From NCBI GenBank assembly GCA_963921195.1, contig OY992537.1, positions 13,851,125 through 13,915,124 of the forward strand: a stretch of 64,000 bases of DNA, read 5' to 3'. The position numbers were made by a program, and so were the translations under genes. This stretch comes from Pegoplata infirma. Its lineage: Eukaryota > Arthropoda > Insecta > Diptera > Anthomyiidae. Each line of letters opens with the position of its first letter. Within the stretch, counting starts at the first letter, position 1. This document shows positions 22,467 through 34,228 of the stretch, in pieces. A model generated the notes under the pieces. The model did not search any database. It saw nothing but the letters and a program-made list of their open reading frames with translations, and was not told the DNA's origin.

Positions 22467-23699
22467 CACTAAGAAAAAAAAATATTAAAATCAAACAGAA
22501 ACAACTTTAAATTAAATATAAAACAGTGACGAAATAGAACAAAGTTTGTTTTTATTTAATTTAAATATGTTTCTAGTTGTTTTTAACATGACAAGATTGG
22601 TAGACAACATGTTAAAATTAAGATGTAACAATATTGTTTTAAAATTGGCCATGCTAAATTTAAATATGCAACAAATTTTAATTTAAAGTTGACCAATATT
22701 AATTTTAATATGCGACATTTTTTTCTTTTGCAGCTTTTTACTTACCTAAAAACCATGAAACTTAAAATAAAACAATACATATTTTTGTTTAAGTTTATTT
22801 TATTTTCAAATTATTTTTAAAATATTTTTTAATAACACAGCAAAAAAATTAACACTACTCTAATTGTACATCTAAGGTAGAATTACATCCAAGGCTTTGG
22901 CTTTAAATATTGCTTGTTGGCTTTATTTTTTGCTATACATAAAAAAATCAAAGCCAAAGCCTTGGATGTACTTCTACCCTAATTGTAGCACTACATCTAA
23001 TTACAACAAATGTAATTAAATACCAAAAATAAAAAATAAACACACTTAAATTAATACTATATACCATATATAAAAAACTAAAGTTAGAAGTTTTCATTTT
23101 CTGCCAATTACATACATAAATACATCCCCTCCTCGTTTTCTTTGTCTTTGTTTTTTTTTCACTTGGTTTTTTTACTTTTTTTCAGTTTTATTTTTGTTTT
23201 TATTGTTAATAATATTCTTTTTCACTTCAGTTTTTTTAATTTTTAATTTTACTTTCGTTAATTTAATTAATTTCACTTAAAACTCGTCACATTTAGAGAT
23301 GTGAAAAATGTGCGTCTTTTTTTAATGAAAAAATATTTTAACATTGTATCTACTTAAAATAAAATTGCCCAACTTTACTATATTTCTTGAAAAAAAAACT
23401 TTAAATGTCAAAAAACAAAATTGTTCAACTTTAAAATAACCACGAAAAATATTGTTTTTAATACAAATATTTGAATAAGATTTTTTTAAATTTTTAACGA
23501 CTTTTAATGACAGCATATTAATTTTAAAGTGATCAATTTTAAATTAAAATTGTTTGCAATTTTAAAACAAACATATTTTGTTTAAATCAATCAAAAACAA
23601 TATTAAAATTAAAATTTTTCCAAAAATATGTAGCATACTTAAAATAAACATGAAAATATTTGATTTAAATATGTTTTTTTCCCTCAGTGTACTGAAGTA
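22467..23699. mobile_element. TA-flanked CACTRAG element
   Basis: The ends are CACTAAGAAAAAAAAATATT and GTTTTTTTCCCTCAGTG, with TA at 22465-22466 and 23700-23701. It shares the block AACAGTGACGAAA...AAAGTTTGTTTTTATT with the element at 11659. It is non-coding, and a small palindromic MITE lies within it. Confidence 0.78.
22876..22978. mobile_element. 103-bp palindromic MITE
   Basis: Arms GGTAGAATTACATCCAAGGC... TTTGGCTTT and the complement AAAGCCAAAGCCTTGGATGT...CTACC are ~29 bp with two mismatches. CTAA flanks both sides, which would be a 4-bp TSD. Confidence 0.7.
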
Positions 23700-23701
23700 T
23701 T

Positions 23702-25668
23702 GCAGAATGTAGTGATATAGTAGTGATCTCGATAGTAAAACTTCATCGACGTCAAAGTATTGCGGGCATTTAGAAATATCTATGATTATACAATCGTAAA
23801 TCTCCAAAGTGTTCGGTTTTTAATTAGAATAGATAAAAGTTCATTATACAATACTATTATTCTTCTAAAATTACCGTTGTTTTGTGACCCACAAATTAAT
23901 TCCATAAATTAAGATATTCCAAACAAATCAATAAATATATCTCTATATTAAAGACTCGATATATTAAAAAAAATCTATTTATGTTTAAAATTAAAATAAA
24001 CAATATACAAAAATTACCTGTACAAAATTGTTAGAAATAAAACTTTTTGTTTTTGATAAACATAAAAGTTCAATTATAAGACTTCAGGCGAATTTAGTAC
24101 TGGTGCTATCGTAGACTGATTAAAATTTCAAATATTCTATAAAAAAACACCCCACCACAAAAATGTAAATAAAACAACCAAATAAAGAGTTTTTTTTTAG
24201 ATGTAAATGGTTATTGGAATTAAATAAATATTAATTTGGAAAAGCAACAACTTATAACAAAATTTTCCAACACTCCCTAAATAACTATAAACAACATCTT
24301 AGATAGGGATACACAAATGGTAAGACAAGCCGGCAAAGAAACAAACAGACGAACGGACAGACAGACAGGCAGGCAGGGAAACCAACTTATCAGATGTTAC
24401 TAAAAAACTACCAAATCAAAAATTCACACCTCCCACTAGTGGTCATGTAGCGTGGCACTATAGACAATGTACTTGAAAATAGAGAAAACCCAAATAAAAT
24501 TTACCATTTATGTTTAAAATATTTTATACAAAAATCAATGAATGCACTTTGGAACACTATGGAATAACAAATAAAGGCAACATCCCAGCCAGCAGTTGGA
24601 AGTAAAGGAAAATGAATCTATAAAAGAAGTGCCTACAAACAACTTCTATTAACAAGTTTTAACAAAAAGTTTGAAAAGCTTTTAAATTATTCATTGATAT
24701 GAAGGACAGCTAATACAAAATTTTCTTAAAATTAAGCAAACCTTAATTTTTTTTTTAATAATCCTAAAAGTAGGCAACATATACAGTTTTTATAAAACTA
24801 TTTAATTAGGCAACAGAAAACTAGCAGTTATGAATTTATTTTGCGGCCTAAAACTATGAAACAACATATTTGAAGCAGCAATCAGAAATCAAACATATTT
24901 TTAATGAAACTTGATTTAAAGCAATAAAAAATTATGAAGGATTGCCCTGATTTCTTCCTCTTGAAGGATGTGTTACTTTAAATAAAAACATTTGCTTTCA
25001 TATAATTCATTATCGATACACTTATTTTGTATAGCCTAGTTTTAGGCCTCAAAATTAATTCAAAACTGCTAGTTTTCTGTTGCCATGCTAATTGCCGTCG
25101 TGAAAAGCTTTAATTATTCTTTTAATATATTTGCAAATCAACTTTAACAACACCCTAAAGCTGCTCAATTCATTTCTTAATCTTTAAAGCTTAAACTGCT
25201 ATACCTCTGCACCTTTTATTATACGTATTCTGTTAATTTTTGCTGGGTTACTATAAAAAATCGAATTGTTTTTAATAAACGTGTTTTACTGTTTATTGAA
25301 TAGAGCTGTTTTACATTATTTTTTATAGCCAAATCTACAATAGTTTTGGTTACAGCTAACAATACGTCTAAAACAGCTGTTAAATATTTGTTTTATTTAG
25401 AGTTGAGGTCATCCCACTATCCTCCCGGGCTTTTTTTTTTGCTCATGCACCATAGAAAACTACAGCATAACCGCAGAGTAGAACTTGGTTATATAGTTTT
25501 AGTTTTGTATTAAATTGAAAATTCTACACCACCTAAGTAACATCCAACAAAAACTATTTACAAAGGTTGCATCTCTTTTAAAATCCTACTGCTGTACTTT
25601 TTTCCGAAAGGTAATAAGAGTTCATAGTGGCGTGTGCAACTATTCACTAAAAAAATAACTTAGGTGAC
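23702..25668. other. Unassigned region with small repeats
   Basis: AT-rich. Contains a short (GACA)-type run at 24350-24378. A candidate CCCAGC-ended element lies at 24584-25247. No gene seen. Confidence 0.4.
24584..25247. mobile_element. Candidate CCCAGC-ended element with inner hairpin arms
   Basis: Left CCCAGCCAGCAG, right ATTTTTGCTGGG. The terminal match is only ~8 bp. Inside, GGCAACAGAAAACTAGCAGT (24809) and its exact complement (to 25084) form arms that continue with lower identity for about 50 bp. The hairpin is certain. That the outer pair defines an element is uncertain. Confidence 0.45.
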
Positions 25669-25671
25669 TTA

Positions 25672-26268
25672 GGGAAGACTCCCTAGTGTCACCCGCGGAT
25701 CTTTATAAAATTTGTTTTATTTTGTAGATCAGAAAAAATAAAGAAACACGTATTTTTTTTAGCGGCCCAAATTTATTTTTAGGGGGTAAAGAGGAGGGGG
25801 TAGACAAGGCCATTTTTCAGTTTTGTTCGTATATCTCCTATATTATGCAAAGAAACCTAGTCATGTTACATACCAAATGAAAGGTCTTTGGAAAACCTAT
25901 CTACGTGTGCTAAGAACGTGTCCAAAAATACAAAACTTTTTGTCATATTGAGTAAAATACCAAAATTTTAGGACATTTTTGTTAATAAGTCGAAAAATAT
26001 TAACTTCTTTGGCCCTTTGTTAGCACCACGAGATAGGTATTTTTAATACCTTTAATCTGATACCACACATGCCTACATTAATTTTGTTTAAATAGGCGTA
26101 AGTCGTAAAAAATGGAAAAAGGTCAATTTCCCCCCATACAAATCGACCCCCCCCCCAAAAAATTAGTTTGGGCCGCTAAAAAAAATACGTGTTGAATAAT
26201 TTTTCGTTCTTAACAACATATCCAAATTTCATGAAGATCGCTGGGCGGCACAAGGGAGACTTCCCTTG
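25672..26268. mobile_element. TTA-flanked MITE, copy 1
   Basis: First of three ~600-bp copies. TTA lies on both sides. The left end (GGGAAGACTCCCTAGTGTCA) is slightly shorter than in the other copies, and the right end is GGGAGACTTCCCTTG. The interior has GCGGCCCAAATTTATTTTTA near the left and the inverted TTTGGGCCGCTAAAAAAAAT near the right. Non-coding. A 3-bp TTA/TAA TSD fits the PIF/Harbinger group. Confidence 0.82.
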
Positions 26269-26437
26269 TTAGTCAAAATTCTAGTAAAAGGTAGTGTAAA
26301 ATTGTAAAAAATTTAATTTTTACAGAATTTTTTGGTAATTTACTATTGGTAAAATAAATTTTTTTTTTGTATTTTTACAATATTTTTTTGCTAGTTTTTT
26401 TTTATTTTACTGTAATTTTACTTTATTTTTTGCTAGT
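26269..26437. other. Unassigned AT-rich DNA
   Basis: Short stretch between two mobile elements. Only simple TTTTAC-type words. Confidence 0.4.
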
Positions 26438-28059
26438 TATACCCTCCAACTACAGTACACTGAAAAAAATAACTATACTAAAATTAAATAAACACTGTTA
26501 TTAATTTAAGTAAGCAAATTTTTTTGAATTTACTTCAACTTATCTTAATATAAGGTGGTTTTACTTAAAACAAAGAAAATAAACTTGATGATAGTACATG
26601 CAAATACTTAAAAAAGCACAAAAGTTTTCCTTAATTTGTTTTTTTAAATTAAGTTAAATATTCTTTACGTTAATGGCGAATTGATTGCATTTAAGAAAAA
26701 AAGGGTTTATTAAAAAATTTTGTTTTACTTAAAAGAAAAAAATTTAAATTGTGTGCAAAAAAAATAAATAAGTACGTAACTTACTTAAAAATAGTATAGA
26801 CATTTTCAAGACATTGAATCAAATAAGTACTAATCTTTAATTCCAAAACGCATTTTCTTTAATTTAATCAATTTTTGTTTTAAGTTAAGGAAAAAGTAAT
26901 CTTTATTTTATTGATTTCATTGACTTTATTTGAATCCATATCTTCATCAGTTTAAGAAAGAATTGACTTAACTTAAGAAAAAAATACTTGAGGTATTTTG
27001 AGACCCCATCTGGGGGCCCCATCTAAAGACCCCATGAGACCCTAACTTTAAATCCAAATTTCGATTTTCGCGGAATTTTCAAATGCCTATAACTCTGCAA
27101 ATACTGCAGATACGAAAAAAATTCTAAAGGCATTTTTGTAGTCCTTAACTTGTAGAATATGACCGCCGAAGACCCGAAAGCTCTCCGAGTTATAGTTTTC
27201 GAGTTATTTCATGGTCAAATTTCTCAAGACCCCATTCCCAGATCTCGAAAACTAAGCCAGATAGAGCGATTCTGATAAAAATTTTGGATCAAAATCAATA
27301 GTGACCCTATAATAGTGTACACACATACTCATGGGCGGACCCCATATATTGGGGGCCCGTAGGGTCCTCCCATTGGGACTCCATAGGGTCCACAGAATCC
27401 GTAAGTTTAAGGAAATTTTTACTTATTTTAAAAAAAATATTTTTCCTCTGGATAAAAACAATTAAACTTATATTAAGTACTAATTTACTTACTTTTAAGA
27501 TATATTTAAGTAAATGCATTACTATGTTTTAGGAAAAAATATACTTGGAAGAAGAATTAATATCTTTGGAGCCCTCGCATACCCTTCTTTTTTTAAATTA
27601 AGTTCAACATGCTTTAAAAATGGTAAAATTTTTTTTCAGTGTATGGGGGTATACTCACTTTGTCATTCCGTGTGTAACGCATCAAAATATCGGTCTAGGA
27701 CACCATAAAGTATTTATATTTATGATCAGTGATCGAAACTAAGACCTTCTAGCGATGTCCGTCCGTCCGTCAACATTTTTATACTACAAGAAGTTCAAAA
27801 TGTTGTTATTTTCGGTCCGCCTCCCTTTTATGGGCGTGAAATATATTTTTTTTTTTAAATATTGATAAACGTGTATTTCTTTAGCGCAAAAAGCATAAGA
27901 ATGAATTTTTAAGCACTTATTCGAGAGCAAATTTGCCCCCCCCCCCTAAATTACCACTTCCTCCCCGCCCAAAAAAAATAAAACGCCCCAGCAATTTTTT
28001 TTTGCATGTTGGAGGGTATAAAAGATGCGGCACAGCCGAATTTAATACTCTTACTTGTT
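26438..28059 (-). mobile_element. Family A element, interrupted
   Basis: On the minus strand the element starts near 28059 (ACAAGTAAGAGTATTAAATT, then CGGCTGTGCCGCAT) and ends at TATACCCTCCAACTACAG (26438). The GTCCGTCCGTCC microsatellite and the core CTAGCGATGTC lie at 27750-27775. A TA-flanked element splits it just inside its 3' terminal hairpin. Confidence 0.75.
26458..27641. mobile_element. TA-flanked CACTGAAAA element in family A
   Basis: Ends CACTGAAAAAAATAAC and AATTTTTTTTCAGTG, TA on both sides. Removing it restores the family A 3' hairpin region. Most of it is AT-rich non-coding, but 26985-27402 is a GC-richer block with repeated GACCCCAT/GGGTCC words that may itself be an insertion. 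Confidence 0.78.
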
Positions 28060-28392
28060 TTAAATAAGTTTTTAGCGTTTGTTGCAGATATTTTCACTAT
28101 TTTCCTTATATCATTAGTAACATACCTCCAATCTACTCGTGATTTGCAACAAAACCTACACACATTACTTTCCCATCAGATAATTGGTTTACTCGCGATA
28201 GACAAGTATATTATAAAAATACGTTATTTTGATGAAAAAACTATTTTTTTTAATTTTTTAAAATAGGAATCGTTGCAAATTAACGGTTTTTTTATTTTTT
28301 TGTAAAAGCCTGAACCCTAACAAAGACTACAAAGTGAACTTCATAAAAATCCATAGACAAACACCAAAGTTATAAATAATTTTATGAAACTA
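28060..28392. other. Unassigned AT-rich DNA
   Basis: No gene or repeat recognised. Ends in TA next to the following CCCAGC element. Confidence 0.4.
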
Positions 28393-29868
28393 CCCAGCAA
28401 AAAAAGAGCTTACCATTCACTACAAAATTCACCACAACTTATGAACCAGATGTACTTCTTCTTCAACTGAAACATTGATGAATTTAATATGAGCGTGACA
28501 CACAAAGTATGTTCTTTTTATCGCCACTTTTCAGTGGCGAAAGATTGACACTTAAGTATAACATACCTTTTGGAAGCACTTTTTTCATCACTTCTTTAGA
28601 AGTACATATTTCTTGGCATTTTGGGTGTGATTATGTCATTTTTATTTGGTGATTTAGAACTTCTAAATTAGAAGTTCTTTTTTCGCTTATTTTTGTAAGA
28701 TTGATTGAAAGAGTATTTTTTTGTAATATTTACTCTAAAAACACTGTTCGACAGCAAAAACCTTCCAGTGAAATTTCTAACTGGTCCTTATAGATTTTGG
28801 TCTCCTGCTTCCAAATTTTTCTAGCACGTACCGTTTTTGAGATATTCGCTGTTAAAAAGTAAAAAAAGCACTTTTAGGGATCCACCGTTACGTATTCTTA
28901 CGTTGCTTCCACGAAATAGCACTTGATTTCATATACTTAAAATGGACCTCCTGTTTCCAAAACTGCAATCCGCAATTTTCAAGCATGTTCTGTTTTTGAG
29001 ATATTCGCGTTTGAAAATTTTAGTGTGATTTATAAAGAATATAAGTGCGTAACAGCACAGTTTGAGTTTTTCAAAAGCCAATACTTCAAAAACAGTATGC
29101 GATAGAAAAATTTGGATGCCAGATTTGGAAAAATGATGCCTTATTTTCACTAAATCGAGTTCTATTGTGTTTGAGCAACTTAAGAATACGTTACAGAGGA
29201 CACCCAAATATTTCAATAAACAATCTTTAATAATGTGATGTTGCTGCAATCCGCTTTAGTTCGTAAATGTATTTATTAAATTTTCAAATATGAAATTTGA
29301 AAAATTTATCAATAGTGGTATTCAGAGTCTTGCTTGCCAGCCCTGGCACTGGTGGTAAAAGATCAATTTTTAAAATTACTTTTCAAAATATATGTATTTT
29401 TCGAAAGAAGTACTCTTTTGCTACATTGCCAGGGCTGGCAACAAGACTCTGAATACCTCTAATAATCGATTTTCGTCTTTTCGATTTTTTAAGCTCTAAA
29501 TAAAAAGAAAAGAAATGCCATTACCAAATTTTGTCACCATTTTTTCAAAACCTATGTAAATCTATTTGAAGCTGGACGTAGAAAAAATTGCATACTTCGT
29601 GTATCACCCTCATTCTAATTGTTTCAGTGGAAAAAGAAGTTCATATGTTGTGGTGATTTGATTTGATTCCTAAGAACATATAAAAAAGTTACTTCAAAAT
29701 CATTAAGCAAAGAACTGGTGAAAGATGTTTTTATTGTTATTTTGTAGCATTTTTGGAAGTGATTTTAAAAGTGCTTCCTACGGAATATGAAGTTCGGCAC
29801 CTATCGCTACTTTGTATGTAGTGAAACCACTAATTCTTTTTGAACCACTTCGTTTATTTTTTGCTGGG
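28393..29868. mobile_element. CCCAGCAAAA-ended element
   Basis: Left end CCCAGCAAAAAAAGAGCTTA, right end TATTTTTTGCTGGG, TA on both sides. Beyond the ~12-bp TIR, further inverted similarity is weak: CACTACAAAATTCACC near the left and TATGTAGTGAAACCACTAAT near the right. No transposase frame. A small TIR element is nested at 29321. Superfamily is not assigned. Confidence 0.6.
29321..29453. mobile_element. 133-bp MITE with long TIRs
   Basis: TIRs TTCAGAGTCTTG(CT)TGCCAGC...CCTGGCA, about 27 bp and nearly perfect. Flanked by TA if the ends are set at TTCAGAG/CTCTGAA. The palindrome in fact extends 3 bp further on each side (GTA/TAC), so the exact end is ambiguous. Confidence 0.75.
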
Positions 29869-29970
29869 TACGCATTAAACTTTCCTTGTATTTTTATACT
29901 CAACACCAGGGTACAGGGTGTAATGAGTTTGCGCTGATATTTGTAACTATCCGAAATATTGGTCCTAGAC

Positions 29971-30296
29971 CAATGGTTCCCAACCTTTTTTGCGCCATGC
30001 CCCACTTTTGAGTTAACAAAATTTAATGTCCCCCCTACACTCAAGTAAAATTTGTAAATCTTTCAAATTTGGTTTAAAATTCAAAATTGACTCGTGGTTA
30101 AGCAAACTTTTTCTTAAAATCATCGTTTAAACAAAGCTTTTGAAAAAGTTTTCAACAATAAACTTAATAATTTAAATAAAATTATATTTTTTTAAGTTTA
30201 TTTAACAAAAAAAAATCTTAAAAATTTGATCGTTGCCCCCCTGAAGGTTTCAAATTGCCCCCCAGTGGGGCGAGAATCAAAGGTTGGGAACCATTG
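29971..30296. mobile_element. hAT MITE with perfect 8-bp TSD
   Basis: TIR CAATGGTTCCCAACCTTT (18 bp, perfect) at both ends. TCCTAGAC is present on both sides (29963-29970 and 30297-30304). The subterminal regions are C-rich/G-rich (TGCCCCAC, GTCCCCCC, GCCCCCC). 326 bp, non-coding. Confidence 0.93.
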
Positions 30297-30509
30297 TCCT
30301 AGACCCACTTTATAGTATACCGATCGACTCAGAATCACTTTTTGAGTCAATTTGCGATGTCCGTCCGTCTGTCTGTCCATGTAAACGGTGTAAACACGAT
30401 ACAGGTCGAAATTCTCAATCAATTTACTTGAAATTTAAAAATTAAGCCTCCCTTGGCCCAAGGACGAAATCTATTGAAATTGGAAAAAATAGGTAAATGT
30501 TTTGACCTA

Positions 30510-30999
30510 CACTCATAAAAGTTTTACAGTTACTGTTTCACAGTCAAACAAATAGTTTTCGTTTCAGTTAATATTAAAAGAAAATTCGTTTGTTTCACAT
30601 AGAAATATTATAAACAACTTTTTGAACGTTTATTCAAATACATATCTGTCTTTTAAATAAAATTTTCAGTAACATTTGTTTTTTCAGTTATTTAAAAAAC
30701 GAACCACATTATTTTATGTGTCGTTTGTTATTGTCAGTTATTTCAAAATTTCTAAAATTATTTCTAAAAAAAAACGAATGAAAATTTCCGTTATTTTAAC
30801 CGATTTTACAGTAAAATTTTTTCAGTCATTTTTAACGGATTTTTAAGTTGTTTTTACGGATTTCAACAGTTATTAATTAACATTTAAAAATAACTGAGAT
30901 TTTTTTTGTTTTAAATGAAATGTAAGTAGTCCGTTTTTTAAATAAAGCTTCATTTGTTTCAAAAGTATTTTCTGTTGAATTTATATAATATTTTAAGTG
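30510..30999. mobile_element. TA-flanked CACTYA element, 490 bp
   Basis: Ends CACTCATAAAAG and ATTTTAAGTG; TA at 30508-30509 and 31000-31001. The interior repeats TTCAGTTATTT and CAGTTA words on one strand. It lies in family B between GACC and GCTCCC, which are contiguous elsewhere. Confidence 0.78.
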
Positions 31000-31230
31000 T
31001 AGCTCCCATTTAAAGGTCCTCTTTAATTTTGACTCAAATTACTCTAATAACCGTATTTTAATAGATATCCTTTCGAAATTTGGCAGGTAAACGTGCTTTA
31101 TATTCATAAAGCACCATTCCGAATTTTAAAGAAATCGGGCCAGTTCTTCTTGTAGCCCCATACAAACCACCTTCCCGATATTCACAGAACTTTAGCTTTA
31201 AATTTCCATCGTGATAATTAAAATCCGATT

Positions 31231-32839
31231 TTTATTTAAGAAGTTATAGCTCTTCTATCTACACCACTTTTGAATTTGTTTGTGAGTTTTAAAAAATGAA
31301 AATCGTGAATAAAATCGCGACTTTTTGGAATTTAATAAAAATGTAAATGTGAATGTCTAAATGGCTCCATAGGGTATCTTTATATGCAATATGAAAAAAA
31401 TCTGAAGACACCAGGTCAAAAAATACCCATTTTCTCGTGCTGTTTGATGGAAAAGGCGATATATAATAATTGTATCTGATCAGTTAAGTTAAATCTCAAA
31501 TTTAATCCCCAAATTCGCAAAAGTACATATTTTTATAAATTTTTAATAATTTCTTTACAACTCTTTAAGCATATAAGTTAAATCACAGTCGTTGCATACC
31601 AACTATAATTTCAGTAATCGTTTTACCATGTTAATTCGTGCAGCCTCTCTGCTCGAACTACAGTGCATCTCTTAACACAAATTTGAATTTGTGATGCGTT
31701 TTAGTTTTCTGGGTTGTAAAAAGTTTCTAGTGTTACTTTAACAGGATTTCAAACTTTTTGTAAAAAGCTGGTGCTGCATTGCATAGTGTTTGTTGTTACT
31801 TTTTGTTTTGTATGAAGTAGTAATTTATATGCATGCAGTGATGCCTTTCTTATGTTATTTTGACCTATAAAAACAGAGTTTACGATTGAATATTATAGCT
31901 CGAGCCGAAAACATAGGTGACTTGATTTTCCAGTTAACAATTGTGTTATTGAGGAAATTTGCCTTAAGTAGTTACCTCCTAAGCAATTGATTTGTCCTAC
32001 AGGACCGATTGATCTGAAAAAATTAACCTATTACTGGTTCAACGCGAACTAATCACAGAATGCAAGTTCTATGATCATAAAAATGGGGACAACTGATCTG
32101 AAAACCCAGTTCGCTTCTAGTCCTGTGACTTATCACATGGTGTTAATTGGCAGGTCCCTTTCATACAAATGTACCAATCTAAGATCGGTCCTCGACTAGT
32201 CCCCTTACTTCAAGAGTAATTAAATGTTGAGGGGTTCCTACATTTTCTCAAAGCTTTTAATGGCTGTTTTCGTCTTAAGGACATTTTGAAAATATTAAAT
32301 GTCGATTACGCTCTCTTGTTTGCAATAACTGAGAGATCTCGTACGCATAAATTATATCCCTGGTTTCAATCAAGTTATAGGTGTCTTCTGTTATGCATTT
32401 CAATTTTATGTGTATTCACAATTTATCGCCAAAAGAAAAAAAAACTGCAGAAAACACTGAAACAACGAACATCACTCACATTGGCTTCAAGCGATATTTA
32501 TGCGAAAACTAAATATACGATATTGAATATAAAACGCAATATTTGTTCTTAAGGATGCGTAATAACAAAAAAATAAAAGAACAACATTGAAAAAATAAAA
32601 TTTAGAGCAGCAGTGCGTTTGTAAAAAGATGAACCTAAGTGCTTTTTCAAGTCTTCATATAAAGTTCTTCATATAAAGTTCTAACAAAATAAAACAAATA
32701 AAAATAAAGAAAATTCTGTTGTAAAATTTTATGTACTTTGGAATTTTTATGCAACATTTTAAATTTTATTTTTTTCATATTTTCTAACTCATTTTTAATT
32801 ACTTTAAATTTTTTATGTGTACCTTCGTTAGTTTGTTAC
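31231..32839. other. Low-repeat stretch, possibly unique DNA
   Basis: About 31450-32560 shows no copies elsewhere in the window and more balanced composition than most. It contains CCTATAAAAACAG at ~31865, a TATA-box-like word, and a frame at 32286-32552 (88 codons) starting MKILNVDYALLFAITERSR with no recognised domain. I do not claim a gene. It is simply the best place to look for host sequence. Confidence 0.3.
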
Positions 32840-32842
32840 TTA

Positions 32843-33442
32843 CAAGGGAAGTCTCCCTAGTGTCACCCGCGGATCTTTATGGAATTGGTTTTATTTTGTA
32901 GAGCACAAAAAATAAAGGGACACGTATTTTTTTTTAGCGGCCCAAATTCATATTTAGGGGGTAAAAAGGAGGGGGGAAGACAAGGCCATTTTTCAGTTTT
33001 TTTCGTTTATCTCCTAAATTATGCAAAGAAACCTAGTCATGTTACATACCAAATGAAAGGTCTTTGGAAAACCTATCTGCGTGTGCTAAGAACGTGTCCA
33101 AACATGCACAACTTTTTGTCATATTGAGTAAAATACCAAAATTTTAGGACATTTTTGTTAATAAGTCGAAAAATATTAACTTCTTCGGCCCGTTGTTAGC
33201 ACCACGAGATAGCTATTTTGAATACCTTTAATCTGATACCACACATGCCTATAATAATTTTGTTTAAATAGGCGTAAATTGTAAAAAACTGAAAAAGGTC
33301 AATTTCCCCCCATACAAATCGACCCCCCCTAAAAATGAGTTTGGGCCGCTAAAAAAAAATACGTGTCGAATTAATTTTCGTTCTAAACAACATATCCAAA
33401 TTTCATGAAGATCGGAGGGTGACACCAGGGAGACTTCCCTTG
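32843..33442. mobile_element. TTA-flanked MITE, copy 2
   Basis: The most complete copy (600 bp): CAAGGGAAGTCTCCCTAGTG at the left, GGAGACTTCCCTTG at the right, TTA on both sides. The terminal inverted similarity runs ~45 bp to the GGATCTTTATGGAATT / TTTCATGAAGATC words. Same orientation as copy 1. Confidence 0.88.
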
Positions 33443-33687
33443 TTAGTTAGTTGCACTAAAATTTATACAATGTCCATGTATAATTATCATAAAACTTAAT
33501 GTTTTTGCAACGCCATCTGGTTTAACATCTAACGGAAGTAAAACATTTCTAATTGCATTATGTGAATGTATATGACCACTCACTACTATTTTCAGTAACT
33601 ACTACTATTCCTCGTGTGGTACTTAAATGTGGCCGGTGTTGGCATATTGCATGATTTTCATATGTGGTTTATAATATAAATATTACG
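33443..33687. other. Unassigned DNA
   Basis: Short stretch with no recognised feature. Confidence 0.35.
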
Positions 33688-34228
33688 CATATGAAGCATT
33701 CCACACCAAATGTCCAGCGAAAAAAAACACGTGTACCGTAAAATTCTGAATAGGTTGTATGGATAGCCCTATATGGAACTTAGAAAATTTCGTTTCTGGT
33801 TTTTACATTTTTCAAAAACTATTCTTAGGAGGCGTGGTCAAATATTAGGAAAATGGTCAAATTTGTGGCGAGTTGCCTTGATTAAATATTTATCACATTT
33901 AAACGGAATGCACCGCAATTTTAAAAACTTACATTCTTATATAGTTTTGTATGTGCTATCGATTAATTTTTTTTTTTTTTTTTTTTGAAAATTTTTATAA
34001 CCCGTTCTGAAATTTTCCATTTTTTAAAAAAGTCTTATCAAAAATCCGGCCACTTCGTTTTAATTTTTTTTTAAGTATAGATGTTTGTCCATCCACACAA
34101 AAAAATTCAGACACGCGTTTTTCGTTTTTTTTTTCGAGAAAATCGCATTTGAATTTTAAATTTCATAACAATTTAGTAATTTTCTTGTATTTTCTTGTTT
34201 TTACGTTGCGAAAGAGTATTATTAATAA
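33688..34228 (+). mobile_element. Single arm of the foldback family
   Basis: Starts ATGAAGCATTCCACACCAAA and follows the left arm of the 11577-13656 element to CGTTGCGAAAGAGTATTATT, including the ~60 bp missing from that element's right arm. There is no inverted partner. It provides the uninterrupted site for the element at 11659-12763. Confidence 0.85.

Larger units (their letters stand above)
29893..31230 (-). mobile_element. Family B HINE-like element with two insertions
   Basis: On the minus strand this is family B, with its 3' hairpin end at 29893 (TATACTCAACACCAGGGTAC) and body up to the GGGAAGGTGGTTTGTATGGG segment near 31170. The GTCCGTCCGTCTGTCTGTCC microsatellite is at 30359. It is interrupted by a hAT MITE (29971-30296) and a TA-flanked element (30510-30999). 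The uninterrupted sequences CCTAGACCTACC and GACCTAGCCCCCATACAAAC in the copy at 35.2-35.9 kb confirm both sites. Confidence 0.82.

Noticed and set aside
32286..32552. 88-codon frame as a real gene
   Set aside because: No domain, no splice or start context beyond chance; kept only as a note in the unassigned region.
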